Assembly (NCBI GenBank): GCA_963678675.1 | Contig: OY783194.1 | Location: 35,256,278-35,320,277, forward strand | DNA: 64,000 nt | Reading direction: 5' to 3' | Source of the DNA: Xiphydria camelus | Lineage: Eukaryota; Arthropoda; Insecta; Hymenoptera; Xiphydriidae | Shown: positions 12,791-25,108 of the stretch, piece after piece | Layout: every line of letters begins with the position of its first letter | How positions within the stretch are numbered: position 1 is the stretch's first letter | The notes under the pieces: model-generated | Databases searched by the model: none | The model's input: only the letters and a program-made list of their open reading frames with translations | What the model was told of the DNA's origin: nothing | Position numbers and translations under genes: made by a program

Positions 12791-15700
12791 GCGACGTTCG
12801 ACGCGGAACGAGGCAAACCGTACCGCCTCTCACGTGCGTACACGCGTGTGGCGAAGCGCAACGCCCGCCCGCGCGTCCGAGTCTGGAGAGGCTCTCGACG
12901 GTTTGACAGCCAGCCGATAATAAGCTTTTCGCTAGAAACGCGACCGCTTAGTCACCCGGAGTCGTACTATTCATAGGACGATACAGCGAGAGGGCCGGCC
13001 GGCCCCGGATTAGGGCAAGAGGGCACCTAGCCCGCGGGCGAGGTACTAAAAATTTCTAAAGGGCTCTCGCTGTGCTCTCGAACGCAACGCGCGCGCAACG
13101 CGAGGGAACGGGACTCGCCCTTTTTTGCTGCCGCCGCCGAAACTCCGACTGCTTAATTATAATCATACTCGAGCTCGCGATGCGTCTTCTCGTGACGAGA
13201 GAAAAAAAAGAGGCTCTCGCGTTCCGTCGCCTTCCGGCCGCGATACGCCGCAAAGGACACGGCGGCTGGGGAGGAGGAAAAAAGGCGCACTCGAGATTTC
13301 CAGCTCGTATCTGTACGGCCGTGCGCTCGTAAATCAGTCGCGGAAAAGCGACGCGGTCTTTCTGGAAAATGCGGCGTCGGTGAGGGTCTTCCTGCTCGGG
13401 AGGGGGTTGGTATCCGTGAGGTGCACGTGTGTCGGGAGGGACATTGTTCCACTACTGCCCAGGGAGGAATGCGTTTTGAGATTCCTCGGTCTTATCCGAA
13501 TCCTTGTCCTTGGGTTCGTTTGCCGGAGAATAAACGAGGAATTTGTGAGATAATGACTTTTCTCGACGATTTTCTTGACGATGCAATCAGGTATATCGAC
13601 ACGCGACACACTTCCATTTTCGTTTCGCAAAGATGGATGGAGAAATGAAAAATCCCCTCGCGCATTGATCAAAAACGTTTTCAATCAAAATCGCCTTTTT
13701 TCTTCCCCCGGTTTTTCCACGCGCAACGAGCGCATTTCGCGTCAAGTAGGTATAGAATGGCGAAGTAGGTGACACGTGGGGCGCGCGATGCACACCCGCT
13801 CTGGAGTTGACAACCGCTGAAGTTAATCGCCTTGGCCTGTCAATCGACTGTGCTCTCGCGTCCACCGCTCGCCGCATTCAGTGAACGCACCGGGCTCGTG
13901 TTCTCTCCTCGCGTGTATACATACGAGTACATACGCAGCGCGTACGTAGCTTCTCTCTCAACCGTCGAACGTAAACGGTATGCAAGCACGAAGGAGAGAA
14001 AAAAAAAGGCGAGGGGAGAGATTGTATACGCGCGTACGCGTATCAACGCATGTAACGTGTGCATGACTTTGCTGTGGCTATACGCGCCGCATGTGTGTAC
14101 GAACGGTTGCGCGGATCGAGGAGAGGCAGTAATGCAGCACGCGGCTCGTAATAATACACGGGCATTGTGCTCGCCGCGGGCTACGGCGACTTCCTCCTTT
14201 CGGACTACGCGCGAGTAGTCGTTATTTAGCCCCGTTACTTATCGAGCGCTCTCTGCGAAGGCCAGACTCGGCGCTGGACCCGCGCGGGGTGCCGGGCAAG
14301 CGCGAGCTGTAAAAGCTTGCGCTTGGAATGAAAAGAAAATAACTGAAAACACGGCAGAGGACGCGTGTTGTGGAATTAATAAGGTAAACAAGACTCGATA
14401 TCGTCGTGTCTCAGCTACCGTCGCCACCACGTGCTCTCGGAGTAATTACAGAAGGAGATAGATGGAGTATCCGGTGTATCCGAGGGGGGTCGGCCAAGTA
14501 GATTTCGAATTACGTCGAGAGTACCTACGACGGGCGCACCATCAATTTCGCGGCAAGAAGATCGATCTGTCGCGTACGCGCGTGCAGCGTACAATGAGTC
14601 ATCTTCGCCTCGCCTGATGCCTAGTCACGTTTAAAGCCTCCTCTTGTTTTATTATCGATGGCCCGCCAGGACCCCGCACCACGGGCTTCAAATATATTAC
14701 GACACCCCGTGTATTACGGTAGGTAGGGTAGAGGCCAGGGTCGGGGCCGAGCGCGAAGGAGAAAAGGAATTAGAAAGCGAGAGACAGAGGAAGTTAGAAG
14801 AAGATAACACGAGGATAAGACGAGCCACCGTAAAAGCGCACCTCCGTCGTAAATCCACGCTTCTCGCAATTCCTCCGAACATGTGCGTGACAACATTTTC
14901 TTTTACTACACCCTCCCGTTATATCCCACCTTTTATCACCTCCGCGCACTTCTTCGGCCGATCGAGGCTCGTTAACCCAGCGGCCCCCGTTTCCTCGCTA
15001 CCCGTTTTACACCGGTGCACGCGGCGCCGCGTCCTGGCGCGCCTGCACCGATGGACCTTCCAGGACCGCGTCTGCGGAATAAATAAGATAAGTCTTATCG
15101 CGCGCGCTCGAACGCCAGGCCACCGTAAATCCGAGAAAGACCTTTCGCGGCTTCGATGACGCAGCGGCGACGCGACGAGGAGACGAATGAATCGGCGAGG
15201 TTCGAACGGACTTTTTCCACTGCGAGAGAGGCGGAGAGCGCGCGGGTATATAATAAAAGGAACACGCGACTGACTCCGCCGGAGCTTTATCTCCGTTGTC
15301 TTAACTCCGCAGAGGAACTTCTCCTTCGCCTCGCTCCCCTCGTACTTCTTATATTTCTTTTCTTTTTTCGCCTCGGGACGTTCGAATCGGAAGCGTCGTC
15401 TGGAGTTACCCGCGAGGAAGTATAACAACCTGGTTTATTTTGTCCGCCCGATACACACGATCGCGTCGCACGACACTCGCGAGCGACGGCGAAGCTCTCG
15501 CACAGTCTCCGGCCTGTATTCGTTTAATGATGCAGTCAATCATCATTTTATTGAGTTGCGGCCAGTGACGCAGGCACTCGCGGTGTCTCTTCTTCTCGCG
15601 CCCTCCCTCCCCCGCTCCTCGCGCGTCTTCTCGCCTTTATCCCCGCCCTCCTCCGCCCCGCCGACGAGCCGTAATCTCGTCGCTCCAGTTATTCGCGATC

Positions 15701-15961
15701 GTTTAATTCAATGTGGAATATAGTCGCGCGATCGTGTCGAGCTCGTCTTCCTACGACACTGCTCCGCTCCCTCCGTCTCCGGTTCGAGACCGGCCGCGCC
15801 GGGCATTCTCTTCTGGTGCGACTTTGAAGATCGTCGAACTCCTCCGCGCGCCGCAACACCTGACCTCCGACCCGCCCGTACCGCTCTATTCTCGCAGCCG
15901 TTCGCGGTATCGGTGTGTCGCAACGCGCGTGTTTTCAACGAACCGCTCGTCGTTGTTCCAG

Positions 15962-16115
15962 GAGGACTGAAGCACGGAAACGGCGGTATCGGCAGTGCCA
16001 GCAGCTCCAGGAGCACCAGTCCCAGTCAGCAGCAGCCACCACCGGGCGGCCTGTCGTTCATCCCTCAGCCGAGGAATCAGAACGCGAGTCGGCAACCCAC
16101 CGCGACTACTCCGAG
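15962..16115 (+). CDS. sick: sickie/neuron navigator, internal exon (Ser/Pro/Gln-rich)
   Basis: This is the first exon that I can link to the neuron navigator homologue. Acceptor GTTGTTCCAG precedes it and donor AG|GTGAGA follows. It begins in phase 1 and ends in phase 2, and the split codon AG|C joins the next exon in frame. The roughly 51 residues are Ser/Pro/Gln-rich (SSSRSTSPSQQQPPPGG) with no folded domain, as expected for the disordered N-terminal half of NAV proteins. It is assigned to the gene by frame continuity and spacing (268 bp intron) rather than by a diagnostic motif. The exons before it were not found, and the gene's start lies upstream. Confidence 0.72.
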
Positions 16116-16383
16116 GTGAGAAATTTATTACGTTTGACTCGCGTCGCAAAAGATCTTGTTTTCAATGGGAAAAAATTTACTTTTTTCTTCCGCAAATAAA
16201 TTAAAACGACGGATAAAGCTTCTAGAATTTTTTATTGTAATAATTTCGAACGTCTCGTTATTTAAATGAAATACGAGGGTGCCATAAATTTCGCAAGCGT
16301 AAAACTCTTCGTAAAAACGTCTCCCCCATAATCAGCAGCAACGAATCCTCACCTTCTTCTAACGCGTCTGTCTTCTTTTTCAG

Positions 16384-17902
16384 CCCTCGAGCGTCGACCG
16401 TCGGTCGACCCGGCGGTTTGCGGGCCCCCCAGCCCTCGCCGTACTCGGGAACCGCTGCACCTGTCCAGCAAGGCAAAAACTCCGTCCTCGACAAGTTCAA
16501 GCTGTTCAACAACAAGGAGAAGAATCAGGAGCGCGGCAAAGCCTCGTCCGGTGTGTCGAAACGGACCTCCAGCTCTTCCGGTTTCTCGTCGGCTCGCTCG
16601 GAACACTCGGACAGCTCCACGTCGCTCTGCGACCAGAGCAAGAGCCAAGTGGAGTCGCCGAAGACGAGGGCGCTGAAGTCGAAGCTCCAGGCGAAGCCGG
16701 CGAAACAGGCCAGTCCGAAAACCGCCAGGAAGGAGCAGGCCAAGGCGCAGAGCAAGATAGCGAGGACGAAGGGTCCCGAGAAGCTGACCTACAATCCTCC
16801 CTTGGAAGATGCCAAATCCAGCAAGATCGCCAATCCGGGCCCGAAGCTCGCGTCGGACAAGAAGTCCTCGAACTTCGACTTGCTGAAGCAGGCCGGTCAG
16901 TTGCAGAAGTCCAATTCCACCCAATTGACACCGCCGAAGCAGCTGGCGCAGGAGCCGAAGATCGTCGTCGGCAGTGCGAAGACCGAGGTGAAATCCAGTC
17001 CGCGGCCGAAGATGGAGCTTCCCGGGAAGTTATCGGACTCCAAGATTCACCTGCCGAGTCTCAAGAGCCCGCCGAACGGTCTCAGCAAGGACGTGCTGAT
17101 GCAGAAGGGTCTCATGACGAACGCGAACGGGATGATCAAGCAGAGCGGTCTGCAGGACGTCGAGTTCGTCGAAATCGTGCACCACCATCAGGAGTGCAAG
17201 ACGTTGTCGATGAATCAGACCAACGCTAGTCTCTCCGAGGATCAGCAGCAGTGCCAGTACTCGCCGAAGACCATCCGCGATCAAGGAAGCGCCGACGGAT
17301 GTCTGAACTCGTCCGCGGCGGACGTCGCGAGGCACAAATTTCAGGATCACCCTCACGTCGATCAAGAGAAGTCAGCCGGTCCGACGGACTCCGCGAGCCC
17401 GAATCATCGCGCCGAGTCTCCCGCGCGCAACAGCGAAACCTCGACGACGGAGGACCCTTGCAGGAGTCAGGAGAGGTCGGACTTCGACCAGACTTCGAGC
17501 AGTCCTCAGAGTAAGCAGGGCCCGGGTACAAATTCTCCTCAGGGACAGAGCCTGAACAGCTCCAGCGCGAGTCCCGGTTCCAGCATTCCAAAACCCACAG
17601 CTCTGGTGAAGGGGACCTCGAAGCCGCCCAAGGAGAGCAGCGTCCCGAACGTCCCGACGCCCACAAAGATGAAGGGCGACTCGCTGCACCGGAAGCTGGA
17701 CCCGAACACCGTGGCGATGGTGTCGCCGATGCCCAGCATCTCGGATCTGATGTCCGAGAGCTCGCACAGCAACTCCAATAGCACCGGTCAGAGCAACTCC
17801 AGCGACAGCAGCGTCATTTATAGGCCCAGCAGCGAAAGCGGAAGCGAGATCAAGACCATTCCGAACCGGAAGATCGATACGACGTTCGAACAGATGGAAA
17901 GG
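16384..17902 (+). CDS. sick: sickie/neuron navigator, large exon with SxIP motif
   Basis: This 506-codon exon encodes the Ser/Lys-rich disordered region of the neuron navigator homologue. Near its start is SVLDKFKLFNNKEK, resembling the KFKLFN block of NAV proteins. The middle is rich in SPK/KTP-type basic-proline patches, typical of microtubule-associated regions. PGSSIPKPT (SSIP at 17579-17590) is an SxIP end-binding motif; NAVs are plus-end tracking proteins that bind EB proteins through such motifs. The end, DTTFEQMER, continues into the next exon. Acceptor TTTTTCAG gives phase 2. The donor AGG|GTTAGC is weak but gives phase 0, which matches the next acceptor. GC content is high, so antisense frames are also open; these are shadows. 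Confidence 0.93.
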
Positions 17903-17977
17903 GTTAGCATTCTATTCGTATCGAGCTTCTTTTGGCGATTTTAATTCGCGTAATTAAAATAATTGCATATATTCCAG

Positions 17978-18348
17978 GTGTTATCCGACAGCTCGAACTG
18001 CGGCGGAGGCTCCTTAGCCGCGGACGACGGGACCGAGATGAACGTGAAGCCCATGCAGCCCCTCCTGAGGGGCTACACACCGGGTGCGAGAGGTCTTCAA
18101 ACTCTCCCGAGCAAAACCACGGCACGACAATACACGGTCCTCTACTCCTCGTCGCATCATCACGTCGGTCACGACTACGCGGATATCGACGTCGCTTCGG
18201 GATACCTCAGCGACGGGGAAGTCCTCCGCGGCGGTATGAGCGTCGGCAGCAGGACGCTCTCGGATCTCTGCGACGGATACATGTCGGAGGGCGGCGCTTC
18301 GCTCTACGCGCGCAGGATCAACCCTTCCTACGCTCACGATCACGAGAG
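17978..18348 (+). CDS. sick: sickie/neuron navigator exon with GYLSDG/GYMSEG motifs
   Basis: The exon lies between acceptor ATATTCCAG and donor AG|GTGAGT, enters in phase 0 and leaves in phase 2. It encodes about 123 residues with two related motifs, ASGYLSDGEVLRGG and CDGYMSEGGASLYARR. These correspond to the paired GYLSDG...GYMTDGGLNLY-type block of vertebrate NAV1/2/3 and are the strongest family signature in the N-terminal half. The start (VLSDSSNCGGGSL) continues the FEQMER end of the previous exon. The intron before it is only 75 bp; the one after is about 6.4 kb. Confidence 0.95.
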
Positions 18349-19134
18349 GTGAGTCGTTGGCCTTACTTTCGAGGGAGCATCGTCGACTTATGTGGCTTGG
18401 CAAACCGACGCTCGTCATCTCCAATTGCTCGAAAACACGAAGAGTAGTCGTTGAAAAGTAGAAAGAAGGAGAAGAAGAAGAAGAGCTGCCAAAGAAACGC
18501 TTTATTCCAACGTATCTTTCAGCGTGTCTTCCATTTCGAAACACATGCACCTGCTTCTCCCCCGAGGCCCCATCACGATAAACGTACCCACATAAATTCA
18601 AGATTCCTCGCCCGGCGTTTAAAGTACATCATATCGCGTTTAGAGGGCAATCAATACGTTTATATCTCAACTCGACGTATAAAGCGAGGCGATTTGCAAA
18701 CTAGACCCGAGTCGCTTCACGCGTGCTCGCCTCTACCAGCACACATACCTCCTCCGACTGATCGATACCTCGGAGGTCTTACCTCCTCCTCGCGTGCATC
18801 CACCGAGCGCACGTATGCGCGCGTTACTTTGTACATCGCGCGTACCTGACCGCTCACTCCCTCCCCTTCCCCGTCGTCCTGCCGCGCACGTATCACCCCT
18901 ACATGCCACGTTCTCGCGTCATCAGTTTATCGCGGTACTTCAACTTTTACGGCGTCGTAGACGCCGTCCGTACTGCAGAAGCGCCCCGAGATGCTCCTCG
19001 CTACAAGGAAGAGCACCGCGCTACTAATGCCCTTTAATCAGGGGAAATTTGCGAGGCTAATTTCGCCGCGAGCACCGAGCCTCGCGCGCGATTCCAATTA
19101 CTCCTGCCCCGCTGTCGGCCGGCAGCGCGCCGGA

Positions 19135-19885
19135 TTAATCTCATTTACACACGGGCAAACTCGAGGCGGATAATTAGACTGCCGCGGGTACGTGACGCGT
19201 CTTGACGATTGTTTCGCGTCTTCCCGGATCCCCGGCGCGATTTTTTGTCCTCGTCTCTTCTACGCCCTACGCGTTCTACTTTTCTCCGTCTCGGGGAGTC
19301 CTTTTTTTATTTCTCGCGGCGGGATGATACGACGGAAGTGTCACCGTTGCTTTGCCGATCCATCAGGAAGTGTGATGGATGTCGAACGTGAGATAATTGC
19401 TATCAAACGCTGCGGGGATGATGTGTTCTCGACGCAACGATTTAACGTTTTACATGGAAAGACTGATACGAATGAATTTTAGTGTATTTGCAATAAAAGA
19501 GGTACATATGAGGGTTTTTGCAGGCTTTTACAGTACGATGCAGTAATTTTTCTATTGAAAATATTAAATCGTAATAATTTACATTACAATTTATCAGTTT
19601 CCAAGGAAAAATTGTTCTTCGGCACACTAGGAACATCCGAAAATCCTTATGTGCACCTCTTTTATTGTAAATACCTACAGTAAAATTTACCGGTATGAGT
19701 TTTTCCATACTGATGGGCTTCAAACGACAAGAGGGAATTTCTACTATTTTTGGATCCTTTCCTAAATTGTTCCGGTTTAATCTCATTTACGCGCGGGTAA
19801 ATTCGCGAAGGATAATGAAACTGCCGCGGCTACGTGACGCGTCTCGACGATCGTTTCTCGCCTTCCCGGATCTTCGGCAATTCTC
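19135..19885 (+). repeat. Direct duplication of about 105 bp flanking a MITE
   Basis: 19135-19240 and 19778-19885 are diverged direct copies. Both contain AATCTCATTTACRCRCGGG, GACTGCCGCGG/AACTGCCGCGG and TACGTGACGCGTCT...TCTTCCCGGAT. About 540 bp lies between them, including family G copy 1. Confidence 0.75.
19454..19709. repeat. MITE family G, copy 1
   Basis: Ends GGAAAGACTGATAC / GTATGAGTTTTTCC. Arms include TTTTAGTGTATTTGCAATAA and GGTACATATGAGGGTTTT with inverted partners. Second copy at 55467-55714. Confidence 0.78.
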
Positions 19886-20628
19886 TCCCTTTTTCTCTCC
19901 GACGCCTCTCGGACGAGCCGCGCACCACTTCCACCCTCTCTTCGCGCTCCTTTCCCTCCGCTCAGCTTTCCGGGGTAGATTCGGTGATACGCGAGAGGCG
20001 AGGGGTCGAGATATCCGCGCGCCCGGCGGAGAAAACACTCGGGGTCGAAAACGGAAGTGGGCCAAAAGGATAATCTCGATTAGATCCCGCGGATTGAATT
20101 TGGATTCGCGGCTCGACGCGACTAAGCAGACGTTCTCCGCACCTCGCGGGGGTGGCTCGCCCCTCGCCCGTCCCTGCGCCTCCGGCGTCTCGCCGCAACC
20201 CCCATCGGCGTTGTTTTCGCAACGCTTGAAACCACGCCAACCCCCATTGCCGGGCGCGTAACTCTATCAGCATAAGCAACGCGCGTATCATCCGCTTGAA
20301 ACCCGACGCACTTTTCGGAAATTCAATATACTCCACCCTATGGCCTCGCGCGCCTTTGGCCCTCGCACGTACCCCCGCTCCCTTAAATCGTCGACGTACA
20401 AAGACGAGTCCTCCGGCATATTCGAACGATTACGAATGCGAGTTCTCCGCGCCGCGCTACGTTTCCGTCGAATTCGGCGAGAAAGCGAAACGGGATCGTC
20501 GCTTGCTATCATCGGGTGAGCGAGAAGCAAGATAGGCTGGAAGCTCAAATAAGACGATTCTCACCAGTTCTCGAAGTCAAATTGTTCTCCTGCTTAAATT
20601 TTAATCATAAATCTTACTTTTCTAATTA

Positions 20629-20852
20629 CACTAAGAAAAATGACTTGATCAATGAAACCAAAATACTGGATATGATGACCAAACCGTTTGGTGAAATATG
20701 TATGGATCCTCCACTTGTTTGGTTAGACTGACCAATTTTTGTCCATAATAACTAAATATTTGGTTCAACTGACCAGCATTTTGATCAGAATAACTTAACA
20801 CGTTTTACCAGATACGTTTTGTCATTTTAATCTGATTACTTTTCTCACTGTA
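20629..20852. repeat. MITE family A, copy 2
   Basis: Starts CACTAAGAAAAATGA and ends TTACTTTTCTCACTG, with TA on both sides. Internal CCAAACCGTTTGGT and ATGGATCCTC match copy 1 in the same orientation. Confidence 0.75.
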
Positions 20853-21397
20853 GAGAACTCTCTGATGATGCGAAGCACGTTGCTTCATCCCCCAAATCAA
20901 CATTACCCTCCTCGGACCGCGAGTGCTCCGATTTCGAGAAAATAACGCTTCGCCATTTCGCCCTCTTTCGACGCGAAGTAAAATGGACACGAAATGACTC
21001 GGAGGAAACGCGGCCGGCGCGGAGGCCGTCGAATCCCCGCGCTTTAACCAATTCAAAGCGGCTTCTATTCACCGAAGTTGGAGAAACGGAATAGTTTATG
21101 CGCCTCTGTCTCTCCCCCTTCCCTTTCTTCCCCTATCTCTCCCTAGAGCTCGCGTGGGCAGAGCGGGCAGTTATCCAGACCTACGCTTTGTCGCGCTCGC
21201 GTGCTCGCTCCGTGGAGTTGGAATTCTCCGTTGTCCCTAGCCCCTCACCCCGCCGTGTACATAGCCGTACATACCTGATGCCTGGGAATACGAGCGAGTG
21301 TTGATAGCGCGAGAACAAGTGGAGTTGGCCGATTGCTAGGAATAACCCCGGAGACCTGTACGGTGCCTACGCCGATATGGCCGGTGCGGAGGACGCG

Positions 21398-21674
21398 GAG
21401 AATAATTCTGTACCTTGGAATAGAAAGGGCGGTTGCCCAAAACCCTGCATTTCGCGTAAACAGTTGATTCTGTGAGAGCGGTCAAATAGGTCAATGTAAA
21501 TTCATTTCTTTTGCTAATTTGTTAGAGAAACTGTGATTTTTGTGACTTAAGATTCGGCATTTTAACCGTGCTTAATGAAAAGATCGGGCTTTTTTATTCT
21601 AGAATATACATTTATCCCAAAACTTGAATTTTAGGACATCCGCCCTTTCCATTCCAAGGTACAGAATTATCTCT
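21398..21674. repeat. Terminal-inverted-repeat element M
   Basis: GAATAATTCTGTACCTTGGA...AAAGGGCGG at the left and CCGCCCTTTCCATTCCAAGG...AGAATTATC at the right. Terminal repeat of about 35 bp, AT-rich interior of 200 bp, no ORF. Confidence 0.75.
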
Positions 21675-24600
21675 GTTACCCCGAGCCGTGCGCGGGGCAA
21701 TCAGCGGTACCTGTATCGGGTGTGGAGTCGTCCGCACACGTGCGCTTTTTCCATCGCTTTATCGCCGTGTGGTGCAACCGGTAGAACGGGTATTTCGCAC
21801 GGTGTGTTTAAGTTTGAAAAATTCTAAGGAAATATTCGTTATTTATTGTATACCGAAAAACGTCGATTCTATTTATTATCCGTATTCGCTTATAAGCGTT
21901 ATAACGTTTTCATCGCGCAGTAGTATAGTGTCCGATATCGCATCGGCTTTAATTACCCCATTCCTTCGGATCAAATAACCCAGCGAACTCGAGCAATTCT
22001 ATTTCCTGATTTCGCAAGCTATCTCGCGCGAAGGATCCACCTCCTTCGTTAAATTTATCGCGGCGCAGCCGTCAAGATACCCGCGGTACACCTGAAACCC
22101 AGGAATACCGGCACTTATCTCGGCCGTACCTAAGTACCGCGCGCAATCGGTAATAAAGCAGCGCGAGAGAAGTCCTCCTCGCGCGTACATTTCTCTATCG
22201 CTTCATCGCCGTGCATTTTTAGCGCCGGTACCGACGGACTCCGTGCGCGAGGTCCGGAAGAAATTCAGTCGCGCCTCGAGAAGATGGAAACGTATCGCGA
22301 TATCGGCGGAGAGGACGGCGCGCGTGTTATCTTCGATTTATGAGAGCGCGTTTTCCGCGCTCGCCCGTATCTCGCCGGCGCGCGATACATAACGCATAAC
22401 GTCGCCGCGGCGATAGATGGAAGAAGTAGGAGCGCCGGACCCTTGGCTTGGGCACCCGGTTCAACGCATGTGCACCAGTGTCCCAGTGACGTCACGACGA
22501 TCGATCCTCCGCCGAAGACGGTGGCGCGCTCCAGCGACGCCGCCGCCGAACCTCCGGGGGCGGCGCAGCGGCGCCGGGCGGGGAGAGTGCCGAGTGAACG
22601 GTTGAAAGTGGAGATAGTGATAGTTCTCCGGGGACGAACGGACGGGCTGACGTGTCGTGCTGGTCTCTGGGGTTCCTCGGGATTCCGCAGGGGGGGGGGG
22701 GGATCGGGTCAAAATCGTCCCCTTTGAAAATTTGTCGCCGCGCGTCGTGCTCGCGCGAGTTTCGTTCGTCGCGGTGCCGCGCGACAAGGGCGAGGGAAAG
22801 GGAGAGAAATTCGTCGGGAACGCTGCGGTGGTGCTTTTGCCGCTGCAAACAGGTCGTCGTGACTGCTTCCATCACTTCGCGAAGGTAAACGGTAAATTCG
22901 ATTGGACGCGTTTGCTATTTCGACACTCTGAGTCGCGTTGCCGCGTGCATGTATACGCGTGAACGCGAGAGCCGAGGCGCGGAAACCGGACTCAATCGGC
23001 GGTGGACTTATACGCGCTGGCTATCGCAATGAATCGCGCGAAAGTATACGTGTGCGCGTGCATAAATGTTGCGTGGGCATGTGCAGATACGCGTAGAACT
23101 TGCGTTGCGAGGTATCGTGAGTTGAAAAACGTATTCGCAGTCGTAGGTGGATCGCACGGCGATCCTCGGGACCCCGTTCTGACTAATTAGAGACCTCCTG
23201 AGTCGTTCGAGATCGTTTTATTCTTCGAGACCCGGCTATGAATACTTTTCCATGAACGGAGAGCCAAACTTACTGTTTTGCCGTATAGGAACGACTGATA
23301 AACTGACACGGGAACTTTGAATATGAATAGAACTTATTTCTCGATCTTTATAAGTGAAAACGGACCTGGAGACTCCGGCGAAGAATGGAAAAAATTGTCG
23401 CTGGTACTGTTCGATTGTAGCGCGAAAGAAAACTGGGCCTTCCCGTAGAGTATCGAGTGTCGATCGAGGAGACACTCGAGAGACGCGCGCGATGTCGAAC
23501 GGTGTCCGTAGGCTATGCGGGCTTATCTACTTCGGAGCGCGGCTGACCGTTCATTGAGATTCTCTACTCGTCGCTCCGTCGTAAATGGCTAATGATCGAA
23601 GAGTCGTCGTCGCCTTCACGACCGATTAGGAGTGTGACGTGTGTTAAACGCGGTATAATTATTATCGGACCGTCGTAATGGATTTGACGAAACGATTTAA
23701 CGTTCAAGGTTGAGCTTCAAATGGGGAGGGTCGCTCGGTATGACAGTTCCTTGACCTATTTGTATGGTGTTTAACATTTTTTTCTTTTCGCAACATCTAC
23801 TTACTTCTAATTGTTACGGTTTATTATTTTTTATGCGCTTGCCTTGTAATTTTTTTTAATAGCAGCAATAAAAAATCACGTGTAATATTTGTTTACCCTA
23901 CAAACGAGAATCCGTGGTTGTCGCGCTAAAAATCGTAATTAATATCTCTCCGTCGTCGTCATTAAAAGTCAATCAGGTTAGAGAGAGAGAGATGAAGGGT
24001 AAAAATATTCTCGATGCCACTTCCAGCGGGAGAGTGGCTATATTCCATGCAAATCTACTTTCGCGAGTCTCTCAACTCTTGTAGATTGAGTTAAGGGACT
24101 AATCTCGCTAATAGAGCAATTCCTACTACCTCTCCTCCCCCCTCCCGCCCTCCTGCGGACCACTCGATCCCTCGGGCGGACGAGCTCGAACTCGAATCGG
24201 ACGCATATACACATATGGGTCCTTCTTATACAAAGGAGGACAGCAAATTGCCTCCACACTCCTCGTCCGCTCAACGTCGGCTTTCAGAGCCCGCTTCTAC
24301 GGGGAGACGAATCTCTCCGGTCCTCGCCTATCCACTTTCCAGATTGCAATCGATGTCCGTGGGCGGAGGCACTTCACCGTGATTCTTTCTTAATTTTCGC
24401 TGTAGAGCTGCTTTGTCCCTCCCCTTCACTCCTACGCGTGTCTTTCGAACCCCCGCAACGGCGGATTCAACGGGGATGGGAAAGGAATTTACCTCCTTCC
24501 CCGAGAAATTCTTATCAAACGTGACGGAATAACGATCTAATTTATAGCATCAAATTTCTTGAAAAAAAAATGAAGAGTTCTTCAATAACTCTGATTTCAT

Positions 24601-24715
24601 CCCTGAAATCAAGTTCCGATCCGCCCCCGAGTTAAAAATTTTGCGACTCGCACACGGATTCGCCAAAAATACTGCACGATATAACCGAGAAACACCATAT
24701 CGATTTGTGCTCCAG

Positions 24716-24980
24716 GTACGTCGGCGGTTCGAGACGAGAGCTATCCGGAGGAAAGGAGCTGGTGACCTCGAGGAGGGTGCAGAAGAGGCCGTCGCTCAAC
24801 GGCAGGGCAGATGGAGGTTGCGTGGGCGGGAACGGAGCTGGTATCGGGGGTGGTTTGCTAGGGGGTTGCAGCGGTGGCAACGACGCCCTGGCAGAACTCA
24901 CCATCGAGGACCTGGCCTCCATTCCCGCCGGCAATCATACCTCCTCCTCCAATTACGCGGGACATCCGTCTCATCACAAG
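24716..24980 (+). CDS. sick: sickie/neuron navigator, Gly-rich exon
   Basis: Acceptor GTGCTCCAG supplies phase 2 completion: AG|G makes Arg and gives the junction HDHER-YVGGSRR. Donor AAG|GTCAGT ends the exon in phase 0. It encodes about 88 residues: a basic start (RRELSGGKELVTSRR), a glycine run (GAGIGGGLLGGCSGG) and a short acidic segment (LAELTIEDLAS), then Ser/His-rich linker. No catalytic domain is visible. Decayed copies of this exon and its flanks lie just downstream (25.1-26.4 kb). Only this copy keeps both splice sites and an open frame joined to its neighbours, so it is taken as the functional one. Confidence 0.88.
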
Positions 24981-25108
24981 GTCAGTCCCTTATCGAAGGA
25001 ACATTATTTTCGGTGGCGCAACGGTATCCCCTGAACTCTCGAGCCGAACTACTATGTATATGTCCTTGAAGTGGTTCGACAATTTCACTATGAAAGAGAG
25101 AAAACGGA

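Larger units (their letters stand above)
1..15961. other. Non-coding region upstream of first recognised sick exon
   Basis: I found no exon here that I can defend. Open frames are short, arginine-rich and CpG-driven, and none resembles a known domain. Because the exon at 15962 starts in phase 1, coding sequence must precede it, so this is probably intron, possibly with 5' leader exons. It holds hairpin elements at about 1028-1278, 3374-3608, 5004-5219, 5684-5901, 7411-7631, 8548-8828 and 10095-10263, and a composite repeat block at 11.0-12.8 kb. A CA microsatellite lies at about 7170-7203 and a CRE palindrome (TGACGTCA) at 4041-4048. Strong GTGAGT donor-like sites occur at 1798 and 2864, but no phase-compatible exon can be built from them. 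Confidence 0.6.
18349..24715. other. Intron of sick (6.4 kb)
   Basis: No convincing exon seen. It contains a duplicated segment of about 105 bp (19135-19240 and 19778-19885) flanking a palindromic element at 19454-19709. Further hairpin elements lie at 20629-20852 and 21398-21674. A CpG-rich stretch at about 22.4-22.9 kb carries a CRE palindrome (TGACGTCA, 22487-22494), a G12 tract and a donor-like AAG|GTAAAC near 22884. This could be an internal promoter with a 5' leader exon, but nothing confirms that. The rest is unremarkable. Confidence 0.6.

Noticed and set aside
16349..16931. Minus-strand ORFs over the large navigator exon
   Set aside because: Leu/Arg-rich antisense shadows of the recognised exon.
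22689..22700. G12 tract
   Set aside because: Simple homopolymer; no evidence of function beyond possible sequencing instability.
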